Shown here: piece after piece, positions 1-7,893 of the stretch
How positions within the stretch are numbered: position 1 is the first letter of the stretch
Layout of the letters: each line of letters begins with the position of its first letter
Assembly: GCA_026391805.1 (NCBI GenBank)
Contig: JAPLDJ010000020.1
Coordinates: forward strand, 62,001 to 126,000
From: Bacteroidota bacterium
GTDB lineage: Bacteria > Bacteroidota > Bacteroidia > Bacteroidales > FEN-979
Length of the DNA: 64,000 nucleotides
Direction: 5' to 3'
Translations under genes and position numbers: made by a program
Notes under the pieces: model-generated
What the model saw: only the letters and a program-made list of their open reading frames with translations
Database searches by the model: none
What the model was told of the DNA's origin: nothing

Positions 1-490
1 ATTTTACGGCTCCACCACCGGCAACACGGAAAAAGTTGCGAACCTCATTCAGCAGGCTTTCGGTGAAGACAATGCCGGCATTTATAATGTGGATATTACG
101 GAACCGGAGGATATTCAGAAATATCCCTGGATCATTTTCGGGGTTTCGACCTGGGGTGTGAGTGATCTGCAGGATGATTTTGAGGATTTTCTCGAGGTCC
201 TTGAAAAAGTTGATTTTTCAGGAAAGAAAGTGGCCCTTTTCGGGCTTGGAGACCAGAGTACTTATACCGATTCCTTCGTCGATGCAATGGGCATTCTTTA
301 CGAATGGCTGAAGAAAAGAGGGGTGAAAATTGTGGGATTCGTTTCCCGCAAAGGTTACAGCTTCACAGGCTCCATGGCCCTGGTCAAAGGAAATCTTGTC
401 GGACTTGCCATCGACGAGGAATTTGAAAGCGATCTCACAGGCGAACGGGTAAAATTCTGGGTAGAAGAGTTAAAGAAAGAGTTTGTCTAG
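1..490 (+). CDS. Flavodoxin, 5' end outside the window
   Basis: The reading frame is open from base 2 and begins inside the FMN phosphate-binding loop: the first residues read FYGSTTGNTEKVA, the classic flavodoxin (S/T)xTGNTE loop. Further on come the WGVSDLQDDF and FGLGDQ segments, which in flavodoxins follow the isoalloxazine-binding loops. Flavodoxins are small soluble FMN proteins carrying one electron in place of ferredoxin. About 163 residues are present; only the first few residues should be missing, since the family is usually 165-180 residues. The GTG at 89 is not the start because the conserved loop lies before it. A perfect inverted repeat directly follows the stop. Identity as a flavodoxin is clear; the redox partner is not known. 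Confidence 0.93.
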   Translation, partial: FYGSTTGNTEKVANLIQQAFGEDNAGIYNVDITEPEDIQKYPWIIFGVSTWGVSDLQDDFEDFLEVLEKVDFSGKKVALFGLGDQSTYTDSFVDAMGILYEWLKKRGVKIVGFVSRKGYSFTGSMALVKGNLVGLAIDEEFESDLTGERVKFWVEELKKEFV

Positions 491-522
491 GCGCTTTGCG
501 CCTAGCGCTAAGCGCAAAGCGC
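491..522. repeat. Perfect 11-bp inverted repeat after the flavodoxin gene
   Basis: Arms GCGCTTTGCGC (491-501) and GCGCAAAGCGC (512-522) are perfect reverse complements around a 10-base centre that itself contains TAGCGCTA, a palindrome. It starts on the base after the flavodoxin stop. No T-tract follows, so it is a hairpin without the usual intrinsic terminator tail. The GCAAAG core resembles the CAAAG words at 52568-52650 and 58740-58810. Confidence 0.7.
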
Positions 523-564
523 TATGCATTAAGCGATACGTGTAACTGCTAAAACTAAAACGAA

Positions 565-2898
565 ATGAAACAATACGTACTCACTTTATTAGCACTCGTC
601 ACCATCCTGACTTCCCGCGCGCAGGATAAAACGACCACTTACCTGACCGACCCTTCTTCCGATCCGCCCGACCTGGCGATAACACTCAAACACATCAGGG
701 CCAATGTCAGTTTCAAGCCGGAAGAAACCCTGGTTCTGGCAAAAACAGAATTTTCATTCTTCCCGAACCGCTACCGGACCGACTCCATCGTATTCTATAC
801 TCCTGAATTCACGATAAAGTCAATCCGGATATCAGGCAAAGATTTTTCAGTTGATCTGACATCCGACCAATGGATTCTTAGGGGATCAAACCTGGTGCTT
901 TATCCGCCCTCCGCTCTTTTAAAAATTCATACAGAATATGAGCTGATCATTGACTACACCGCCCACCCAGGAAGAGGAGCGGTTTACTTCGTCGGATGGA
1001 GACCGGAAGAGAAAGGCAAACGCAAAGAGATCTGGGCGCACCGTCCGCATGGATGGCTTCCATACATGGATGCGCGTATCACGATGGACATGTACTTTAC
1101 CTTCGACCGGAATTACAAGGTGTTTGCGAATGGCGAACGAATGGAAGTGAAAGACAATCCCGACAGCACACGGACCTGGCATTACCGGATGGCAAAAGAC
1201 CATCCTTATTTCTCCACGGCCCTGGTCATCGGCGATTATGATTATAAAACTTCCAAATCCGGGAATGGCGTTCCGCTCGAATTCTGGTACTACAAAGGCC
1301 AGGAAGACAAAGTACAGCCTACCTACCAGTATACTGGCGCCATGATGGATTTTCTTGAAAAGGAAACCGGTTTGAAATACCCTTATCCTGTTTACCGGCA
1401 GGCACCCGTGATCGACTACATGTACGGCGCCATGGAAACCACGACATCGACGGTTTTCGGCGATTTTATCTTCATCGATCCGCATGCCTTTTGGCAGCGG
1501 AATTACATCAATACCAACGTGCATGAGATGGCGCATCAGTGGTTCGGGAATTATATCGCTCACTTTGTGAATAAGGACGTTTGGCTTACCGAAAGTTTTG
1601 CAACTTTTTATGCCAAGATCTTTGAACGTTCAGTCTTTGGTGAGGATTATTACGAAAACGTCATGAACGATGAACGGAACCTTGCGCTGAATGCGGCAAA
1701 ACAGAATAATTACCCGGTTGGCGGTTCGATGGGCGGGAATCCAAGGATCTACCAGAAAGGATCGCTGGTGCTGGCCATGCTCCGGAAGGTAATGGGCGAC
1801 AGGGAATTTCAGGATGCCGTCCGGTTGTACCTCGACAGGTATGGATTTAAATATGCGCAAACCGCCGACCTGTTGCGCTGCATTTACGACGCCACCGGTA
1901 AATCATACAACTGGTTCTTTGAAGAATGGGTCCTGCATGGCGGAGAACCTGATTATAAAGTTTCCTATACGGTACTTGACGATACCACCGGGCGCCGGTC
2001 AACACACATCAGCGTGACCCAGGTGCAGGAAACAAACAATCTTATCGGGTTGTTTAAAATGCCTGTGGATATTGAGGTTCACTATAAGGACGGGAAGGTC
2101 GACTCGGCCGTTTCCTGGATAGAAAATAAATACAATGAGATCATCATCCCCAATTCGGGAAAAAAAATCATCGATTTTGTACTGTTCGATCCGGGCCGGG
2201 AAGTACTGAAAAAGGTCACCTTTGAAAAGAGCTTTGAAGAGCTTTCGGCCCAGGCGATGAAAGCCCCGCACATGATCGACCGCTACGATGCGCTCTATGC
2301 GATGAGGCTGATACCCCTGTCACAGAAACGCGATCTGCTGGTTAAATGCTATCAAAAAGAGACTTTTCATCTTACCAAATCGGAGATCATCGACCAGCTT
2401 GCCACCGACAGGAATGATCATTCCATCGATCTGTTCCGCCAGGCACTGAATGATCCTGATGCGAATGTGCGGAAGACGTTTCTTAAAGATGTCACACCGA
2501 TCCCGAATTCACTTAAAGCTGATGCTGAAAAAGCTTTGAACGATTTCTCCTACCTGAACCAGGAGCTGGCCCTTCAGAACCTTTGTCAGAGTTTTCCTGA
2601 GAATACAGAGCGTTATCTCGATTCCGCCAAAAACCTCATTGGCTGGAGGGGATTGAACATCCGCATGAAATGGCTGGAAATTGCCGTGGGAAAGGGTAAA
2701 AAAGAGTTCCTTCCCGAACTGATCGACTATTCCGGACCGAAGTATGAATTCGAAACCCGGATGAATGCATTTTCTGTTTTGAAGAAACTGATGTATACCG
2801 ATGAAACCGTCCTGGCAAACGCACGTTCCGCAAGCATTCACTGGAACTTCAAACTCAGGGACGCAGCGAAGGAGTACCTGACTTATTTCGGGAAATAA
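565..2898 (+). CDS. M1 family metallopeptidase (aminopeptidase N-like), exported
   Basis: A 777-residue zinc aminopeptidase. Residues 1-19 form a signal peptide ending at SRAQ, so the enzyme acts outside the cytoplasm. The zinc site is complete: H320-E-M-A-H324, then 18 residues, then E343 (WLTES). The substrate-binding GAMEN motif reads GAMET at 288-292, a conservative variant. A Tyr in IYQKGS around residue 396 fits the transition-state tyrosine of the family. After the catalytic domain the last 200 residues are helical and HEAT-like. It would remove N-terminal residues from peptides in the periplasm or outside the cell, probably for peptide nutrition. It is a single gene, flanked by repeat-rich spacers. 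The family call is firm; substrate preference is not visible. Confidence 0.95.
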   Translation: MKQYVLTLLALVTILTSRAQDKTTTYLTDPSSDPPDLAITLKHIRANVSFKPEETLVLAKTEFSFFPNRYRTDSIVFYTPEFTIKSIRISGKDFSVDLTSDQWILRGSNLVLYPPSALLKIHTEYELIIDYTAHPGRGAVYFVGWRPEEKGKRKEIWAHRPHGWLPYMDARITMDMYFTFDRNYKVFANGERMEVKDNPDSTRTWHYRMAKDHPYFSTALVIGDYDYKTSKSGNGVPLEFWYYKGQEDKVQPTYQYTGAMMDFLEKETGLKYPYPVYRQAPVIDYMYGAMETTTSTVFGDFIFIDPHAFWQRNYINTNVHEMAHQWFGNYIAHFVNKDVWLTESFATFYAKIFERSVFGEDYYENVMNDERNLALNAAKQNNYPVGGSMGGNPRIYQKGSLVLAMLRKVMGDREFQDAVRLYLDRYGFKYAQTADLLRCIYDATGKSYNWFFEEWVLHGGEPDYKVSYTVLDDTTGRRSTHISVTQVQETNNLIGLFKMPVDIEVHYKDGKVDSAVSWIENKYNEIIIPNSGKKIIDFVLFDPGREVLKKVTFEKSFEELSAQAMKAPHMIDRYDALYAMRLIPLSQKRDLLVKCYQKETFHLTKSEIIDQLATDRNDHSIDLFRQALNDPDANVRKTFLKDVTPIPNSLKADAEKALNDFSYLNQELALQNLCQSFPENTERYLDSAKNLIGWRGLNIRMKWLEIAVGKGKKEFLPELIDYSGPKYEFETRMNAFSVLKKLMYTDETVLANARSASIHWNFKLRDAAKEYLTYFGK

Positions 2899-2902
2899 TA
2901 CA

Positions 2903-3004
2903 AACTGGTGAATTTGTGAACTGGTGAACTGGCGAGTTTTTAAGGGAAATTTAAATATTGCGAATCACATATTACATATGACGTATGACATATGACGTAT
3001 GACG
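2903..3004. repeat. Two short word arrays between the M1 peptidase and MFS genes
   Basis: At about 2904-2938 the unit AACTGGTGA recurs with small changes; its complement is the unit that lies inside the MFS gene at 3601-3633. At about 2973-3004 a second unit, ACATATGACGTATG and variants, repeats about 2.5 times and runs almost into the transporter start. Both are degenerate tandem words with no coding potential. Confidence 0.75.
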
Positions 3005-3033
3005 TGTACCGTGCACCATCCAGCATCCTGAAC

Positions 3034-4224
3034 ATGTCCAAAATTCTTACCCGAACCATCCTCCTTGTCTCCTTCGTCAGTTTGTTTACTGACATCGCCA
3101 GCGAGATGCTCTACCCAATCATGCCGGTCTATCTGCGTTCGATCGGATTCTCGGTACTGCTGATCGGAATTCTTGAAGGAGTTGCGGAAGCTACGGCCGG
3201 ACTGTCGAAAGGATATTTCGGGAACCTTTCCGACATCCTGAAAAAGCGGGTTCCGTTCGTCCGGGGAGGATACGTTCTCTCTGCAATTTCAAAACCGCTG
3301 CTTGCCATCTGGACATTTCCCCTGTGGATATTTTTTGCTCGAACCATGGACCGGTTCGGTAAAGGCATCCGCACCAGCGCACGCGATGCCATGCTGAGCG
3401 ATGAAACCACGCCGGAGCACAAGGGAAAGGTCTTCGGGTTTCACCGGTCGATGGACACGGTCGGTGCCGCCATCGGCCCTGTCTTTGCCCTGGTCTTCCT
3501 CTATTTTTACCCGGAGCACTACAAATGGCTGTTCATAATTGCTTTTTTCCCCGGATTAATAGCCATCTCACTTACATTCCTGCTGAAAGACAAACATAAC
3601 TCACCAGTTCACCAGTTCACCAGTTCACCAGTTAATAAACCAGGCTTCTTTTCCTACTTTAGGTATTGGAAAAAAGCCACCCCCCGCTACCGTTACCTCG
3701 TTATCGGGCTCCTGCTGTTCGCCCTCTTCAACAGCTCCGATGCCTTCCTTCTTCTGGCGTTGAAGAACCAGGGGATATCCGATACGCACATGATCGGCTT
3801 TTATATCTTTTACAACCTAGTCTATGCCCTGTTATCCTATCCGGTCGGAGCCATTGCCGACAGGATCGGGTTAAAAACCATGCTGATCACCGGACTTGTT
3901 CTCTTTTCATTCGTTTATTTTTTCTTCGGATTTGCAGCATCAACAGTGGTTTTCGGGATCCTTTTCTTATTTTACGGGATCTATGCGGCCTCCACCGAAG
4001 GGATTTCCAAAGCCCTCATCTCAAACCTGGCTGCCAGCAGTGATACAGCCACAGCCATCGGTTTCTTTAACAGCTTTTCCAGCATCTTTGCGCTCCTCTC
4101 CAGTTCGCTTGCCGGTATTCTCTGGTATTCAATCGGTCCCAAAGCCATGTTTATGGTCTCCGGGATCGGGGTTTTCTGCGTCGTCATCTACCTTTTTCTG
4201 ATCCTCAGAAAGAGGAAAGGCTGA
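3034..4224 (+). CDS. MFS transporter
   Basis: A 396-residue inner-membrane protein with about 12 hydrophobic segments. The N-terminal half carries the MFS motif A region between helices 2 and 3 (GNLSDILKKR) and a conserved RFGKGIRTSARDAM stretch after helix 4, typical of a bacterial MFS group annotated as drug or metabolite exporters. The start is placed at ATG 3034 (MSKILTR); an upstream in-frame ATG at 2992 would read through the intergenic word repeat. Codons 190-200, in the cytoplasmic loop between the two six-helix halves, derive from four copies of an 8-bp unit (3601-3633), giving SPVHQFTSSPV. The loop tolerates this and the frame stays open. The substrate is unknown. Confidence 0.88.
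   Translation: MSKILTRTILLVSFVSLFTDIASEMLYPIMPVYLRSIGFSVLLIGILEGVAEATAGLSKGYFGNLSDILKKRVPFVRGGYVLSAISKPLLAIWTFPLWIFFARTMDRFGKGIRTSARDAMLSDETTPEHKGKVFGFHRSMDTVGAAIGPVFALVFLYFYPEHYKWLFIIAFFPGLIAISLTFLLKDKHNSPVHQFTSSPVNKPGFFSYFRYWKKATPRYRYLVIGLLLFALFNSSDAFLLLALKNQGISDTHMIGFYIFYNLVYALLSYPVGAIADRIGLKTMLITGLVLFSFVYFFFGFAASTVVFGILFLFYGIYAASTEGISKALISNLAASSDTATAIGFFNSFSSIFALLSSSLAGILWYSIGPKAMFMVSGIGVFCVVIYLFLILRKRKG
3601..3633 (+). repeat. Intragenic 8-bp tandem repeat inside the MFS transporter gene
   Basis: TCACCAGT is repeated four times exactly, plus one base. The same word, in the opposite orientation, makes up the spacer before this gene (2904-2938). Here it lies in frame in the central cytoplasmic loop. 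Because the unit is 8 bp, each eight codons return to the same frame, and none of the three possible phases in this setting makes a stop. Confidence 0.9.
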
Positions 4225-4261
4225 CGGGTATTGCCCTTCCGGACTGCATGATTTTTTAATC

Positions 4262-4320
4262 AGCCTCATCCCCTGCACCCCTTCTCCTTCAGGAGAAGGG
4301 GACGGGGGTTGAGGTGCATG
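4262..4320. repeat. REP-like palindrome, copy 1
   Basis: The core arms CCCCTTCTCCT (4278-4288) and AGGAGAAGGGG (4291-4301) are perfect with a 2-base loop, and weaker outer arms CCTC/GAGG extend it. The same core stands at 11196-11219. No T-tract follows, so it is a dispersed palindrome and not a standard terminator. Confidence 0.75.
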
Positions 4321-4409
4321 GGTTAACTCCCCACCACTTGCCGCAGGGGAAATTTATCTGAAAATAAGCATTTTCTTCGTAATTTAGCTTGGTACAAAAT
4401 CAAACAATT

Positions 4410-6641
4410 ATGAAGACGAGGATTGGCTTCATGGCCTTTTTTCTGACTTTTTCCCTGGCCGCCCAAACGTGGATCCCCATCACCAACAACATGACCATCG
4501 GAAATAATTCCAACATAAAATTCATGGCCGGAAACTATGTGTTCTCCGATCCCGGCCTGGATGGCGTGATCCAGATCAGCGGGAAACATGATATCATTCT
4601 GGACGGGGACAGTTGCACCGTGGATGGGACAAATTTCACGGGTTACATGATCAAGATCAGCAACTCAAGCAACATCGTGATCAAGAATTTTGACTCTGTC
4701 TTCAATTACAAATATGCGGTATATGTCAACAATTCGAGCCATATCATCATCAACGGGAATGACTTTTCACGGAATAAGGTTGACTCCGCTGGCTGGATTG
4801 ATGTGTGGACGGATTACACGCAGGCGCTCGGCGGCGGGGTTATGATGTACCAGTGCAGGGCTGCAGACATATACAACAACACCATGAAGTTTCAGAATGA
4901 CGGGGTCGCCCTGTACCACTGTGACAGCATCCGTCTCCACGACAACGATTTTGCCTGGAACACCTCTTATGGCATCCGCATGTTCTGGACCGATTCCTGT
5001 GAAATTTACAACAACCTGGCCAGCCACATCAATCGCCCGCTTACCGATCCCAGTGATTGCGGCGCCCTGCTGATGATCGTCTCCAATAATAACAGGGTGG
5101 AAAACAACGACCTTTCCTGGTCGGGCGACGGCGTTTTTCTCGGGCAGTACCAGCATTCCGGCACCCCGAACAAAAATTATTTTGCCTACAACGAATGTTC
5201 CTGGTCCCCGCACAATGCCATCGAAGCCACGTTCGCTGACGGGAATGTTTACAAGCACAACAATTGTAACTACAGTGATTACGGGCTATGGCTTGGATAT
5301 TCCTTTAACAGTATTGTCGACAGCAACGAAGTCAAAGGGAATTTTCATTCCGGCATTGCCATCGACCGGGGTTATTCCAATTCCATCAACCATAATACCA
5401 TCAGCGATAATCCCACCGGCATTGAATTGTGGAAAGGCAACCCGATCACAGGATACGAAAACCAGCTCTCGAAGGATTATGTCATAAACCAGAATGTCAT
5501 TGAAGGCAATACTCAGGGAATTTCTGCCATCAATACGCAGCACCTGGTGGCTGCGGGCAACCAGTTTAATTATAATCAGAACCAGTCGATCTACCTCGAA
5601 TTAACCTCAACCTCAGATACAATCAGCAACAATGATTTCAGGATGCCTACATCTTATCACATGAAAAACTGGTCGTCCAATGATATCTATGCTCCGGCGA
5701 ATAATTTTGAACCGAACGATTCGGCGCTGATCGCCGCAAAGATCTATGACAAGTCAGACAACAGCCTGAAAGGCAGGGTTATCTGGTATCCTGCCGGCAC
5801 CGGCCCGGCTCCTCAGTTCCAGGACAATCCGCCCTGCGACATGGCTGAGCCTTCCTCCGTCTGGTATGCTTATCCCGAAACCGGTTACCCCGGCCCCCGC
5901 ATTCCAGACTCTGTTTCTTTCGACAGCACTCAGAAGGTGAAAGGGTATGCTTCGGTGAAACTGGTTGCCGGAAGAGGCTGGGATGTGGCATTGAATTACC
6001 GCCCGGCGAATGATTCGCTTTCCCAATGGACGCTGACCTCACAGGATACGCTTTATTTCTGGGTCAGGACCATCCCGAATGTTGTGATTGGTTTCCAGTA
6101 TTTCCATATAAGGGTCGGGGATATTGCCGGCAACTACTATAAATATACAGCTTCTCCGAACCTGCTTACCTCGGCAAACCTTGTCTGGAAACAATACAAG
6201 GTTCCCCTGGCGGGAAACTCACAGTTCAGCCGCTCAATGGTTGGATCCATGTTGCTGGATAATGTCAATTATGTCGAGTTTCATGCCGATACCTGGGATT
6301 ACGGATACACGCTCTGGCTGGATGGCGTCCAGTTTTCGCCCTGTTCGCCGGTTACTGCGGTTCCTCCCCAAAATGCTGCAACAGAAAATTCACTGCTGAT
6401 CCGGCCCAATCCTGTCACTGATAATGCATGGATCACATACCGGGTGGAGGAAGGCAGTAACATCTCCATGGAGATCTATGATTCCCAGGGAAGAAAAGCA
6501 ATGACATTGGTCAACGGCTTCATGGAACCCGGAAATTATTCCATTTCTCTTTCAAAAAGTTCCCTGTCTTCCGGAACCTACCTGGTCAGGCTTACGACCT
6601 CTTCATCATCGGTGATCCGGAAAATGGTGCTGGTCAGGTAA
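4410..6641 (+). CDS. Secreted right-handed parallel beta-helix protein with T9SS sorting domain
   Basis: The start is ATG 4410 (MKTRIGF); a TTG at 4389 precedes the signal peptide and is unlikely. Residues 1-19 are a signal peptide ending SLAAQ. Residues 60-430 consist of about 20-25-residue coils rich in N-x-I/V and GI patterns (YNNTMKF, YNNLASH, IVDSNEV, SINHNTISDN), the mark of a pectate-lyase-like or NosD-like beta-helix. Residues 480-660 form a second beta-rich domain resembling a carbohydrate-binding jelly roll. The last 80 residues (LLIRPNPVTDNAWITY to VIRKMVLVR) are a type A T9SS C-terminal sorting domain. It is likely exported to the cell surface and acts on or binds a polysaccharide. 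I cannot assign catalytic residues. Confidence 0.85.
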   Translation: MKTRIGFMAFFLTFSLAAQTWIPITNNMTIGNNSNIKFMAGNYVFSDPGLDGVIQISGKHDIILDGDSCTVDGTNFTGYMIKISNSSNIVIKNFDSVFNYKYAVYVNNSSHIIINGNDFSRNKVDSAGWIDVWTDYTQALGGGVMMYQCRAADIYNNTMKFQNDGVALYHCDSIRLHDNDFAWNTSYGIRMFWTDSCEIYNNLASHINRPLTDPSDCGALLMIVSNNNRVENNDLSWSGDGVFLGQYQHSGTPNKNYFAYNECSWSPHNAIEATFADGNVYKHNNCNYSDYGLWLGYSFNSIVDSNEVKGNFHSGIAIDRGYSNSINHNTISDNPTGIELWKGNPITGYENQLSKDYVINQNVIEGNTQGISAINTQHLVAAGNQFNYNQNQSIYLELTSTSDTISNNDFRMPTSYHMKNWSSNDIYAPANNFEPNDSALIAAKIYDKSDNSLKGRVIWYPAGTGPAPQFQDNPPCDMAEPSSVWYAYPETGYPGPRIPDSVSFDSTQKVKGYASVKLVAGRGWDVALNYRPANDSLSQWTLTSQDTLYFWVRTIPNVVIGFQYFHIRVGDIAGNYYKYTASPNLLTSANLVWKQYKVPLAGNSQFSRSMVGSMLLDNVNYVEFHADTWDYGYTLWLDGVQFSPCSPVTAVPPQNAATENSLLIRPNPVTDNAWITYRVEEGSNISMEIYDSQGRKAMTLVNGFMEPGNYSISLSKSSLSSGTYLVRLTTSSSSVIRKMVLVR

Positions 6642-6657
6642 ATTACCCGATAATTCT

Positions 6658-6665
6658 TACCTTTG
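6658..6665 (+). promoter_or_regulatory. Bacteroidota -7 promoter box (TACCTTTG) before the mnmA-like gene
   Basis: Matches TAnnTTTG, the -7 element of the Bacteroidota housekeeping sigma factor. It ends 42 bases before ATG 6708, immediately after the previous stop, and would exclude the upstream TTG at 6663 as a start. No clear -33 TTG. Confidence 0.5.
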
Positions 6666-6707
6666 CGGCCCAAAATAAATCCCCGCCGGGGGGTGAGGTA
6701 TGGCAGT

Positions 6708-7796
6708 ATGCAAAGGAAAAAAGTCATTGTAGGATTGAGTGGAGGCGTTGATTCTTCAGTTGCCGCGTACCTTTTGAAACAGCAAGGTTATGAGGTAACC
6801 GGCGTCACAATGGCCATCTGGGACGGAAAACCCGGGCTGGCATCTTCTTCGGGAAAGCATGCCTGTTACGGGCCTGATGAAAATGAGGAGATCGCTGAAG
6901 CCCGCGAACTGGCCGGTATTCTCGGCATTCCCTATCATGTTTACGACTGTTCGGGAAGGTACAAATCAATGGTCCTGGATTATTTTAAGAAGGAATATCT
7001 TTCCGGACGTACCCCCAACCCCTGTGTGAAATGCAACCAGCTGATCAAATTCGGGATGCTTCCTGAAGTGGCAAAAAGCGAAGGGCTGGAATTTGATTAT
7101 TTTGCCACCGGCCACTATGCCCGGGTGGAATGGGATGAAGAACGGAAACGCCATCTGCTCCTGAAAGGAGCCGATTCTAAAAAAGATCAAACCTATTTTA
7201 TCTACCGCCTCACACAGGAACAGCTTTCCGGGATCCTTTTCCCATTAGGGGATCTGACAAAAAACCAGGTACGGGAAATCGCAGGCACCATTCATATTCC
7301 GTTGACGGAAAAGGAAGAAAGCCAGGATTTCTATACCGGTGATTATAAAGACCTGCTGGATGTTGCTGATACGCCGGGCGACATCGTGAACCAGAAAGGC
7401 AATGTCCTCGGCAGGCACAACGGCATCTGGAACTATACCATCGGGCAGCGGAAAGGTCTCGGTGTTGCTTACACCGAACCCTTGTATGTCCTCCGTCTCG
7501 ATAAAGATAAGAACCAGGTGATCGTCGGAACCCATGACGAAACGGTTCACACCTCTTTCCTCGTGAATGATCTCAACTGGATTGCCATCGAATCATTGAC
7601 CGAACCGCTCGACGTTAAGGTGAAGATCCGTTCTGCACAGAAAGAGACGGATGCCCTGATTGAACCAGCCGGAACGGATACTGTTAGAGTGACCTTTGCC
7701 ATTCCGAATGAAGGCATCACCCCGGGACAGTCAGCAGTTTTTTACCAGGGAGAAATGGTGGTTGGAGGTGGAGTGATTGAGAAGGTAATCAAATAG
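6708..7796 (+). CDS. mnmA: tRNA 2-thiouridylase (MnmA/TrmU family), variant active site
   Basis: A 362-residue protein starting at ATG 6708. The ATP-pyrophosphatase loop is GLSGGVDSS at residues 9-17. MnmA activates and thiolates U34 of tRNAs for Lys, Glu and Gln in the cytoplasm, using sulfur relayed from a cysteine desulfurase. The nucleophile region reads RTPNPCVKCN, giving a C106-xx-C109 pair; the second is the position of the usual catalytic Cys. The second catalytic Cys of classical MnmA (in a SxxxC motif) is absent: the matching segment reads ESQDFY at 204-209. The ACYGPDE and YDC cysteines near residues 46 and 83 are further features of this subgroup. The C-terminal beta-barrel and YTIGQRKG are present. 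A paralogue with another RNA target is possible, so the symbol is provisional. Confidence 0.8.
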   Translation: MQRKKVIVGLSGGVDSSVAAYLLKQQGYEVTGVTMAIWDGKPGLASSSGKHACYGPDENEEIAEARELAGILGIPYHVYDCSGRYKSMVLDYFKKEYLSGRTPNPCVKCNQLIKFGMLPEVAKSEGLEFDYFATGHYARVEWDEERKRHLLLKGADSKKDQTYFIYRLTQEQLSGILFPLGDLTKNQVREIAGTIHIPLTEKEESQDFYTGDYKDLLDVADTPGDIVNQKGNVLGRHNGIWNYTIGQRKGLGVAYTEPLYVLRLDKDKNQVIVGTHDETVHTSFLVNDLNWIAIESLTEPLDVKVKIRSAQKETDALIEPAGTDTVRVTFAIPNEGITPGQSAVFYQGEMVVGGGVIEKVIK

Positions 7797-7893
7797 CGAA
7801 AAGCGAAATTTTCTGTGACAAATCTGTGTATATCTGTGTTAATCTGTGGTGAAAAAAATTAAAATCGTAAATCGTAAACCGTAAATCGTAAAT
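7797..7893. repeat. Mosaic of three word arrays before the M28 peptidase
   Basis: In order: GCGAAAA words right after the stop, then AATCTGTG words (about 7813-7850) ending in GGTGAAAAAAA, then CGTAAATCGTAAAC words that run to the ATG at 7894. The middle part recurs at 60922-60959, including its GGTGAAAAAAA end. The GCGAAAA word recurs inverted at about 41456-41488 and a CGTAATT relative stands at 9683-9710. Confidence 0.75.

Noticed and set aside
1426-1440. GAMET in place of GAMEN in the M1 peptidase as loss of exopeptidase function
   Set aside because: The zinc site and the Glu of the motif are kept, and the final residue of GAMEN varies within the family.
919-1563. Long minus-strand open frame opposite the M1 peptidase gene
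   Set aside because: Opposite a clear zinc-peptidase gene; no recognised motif and rich in His and Ile as an antisense shadow.
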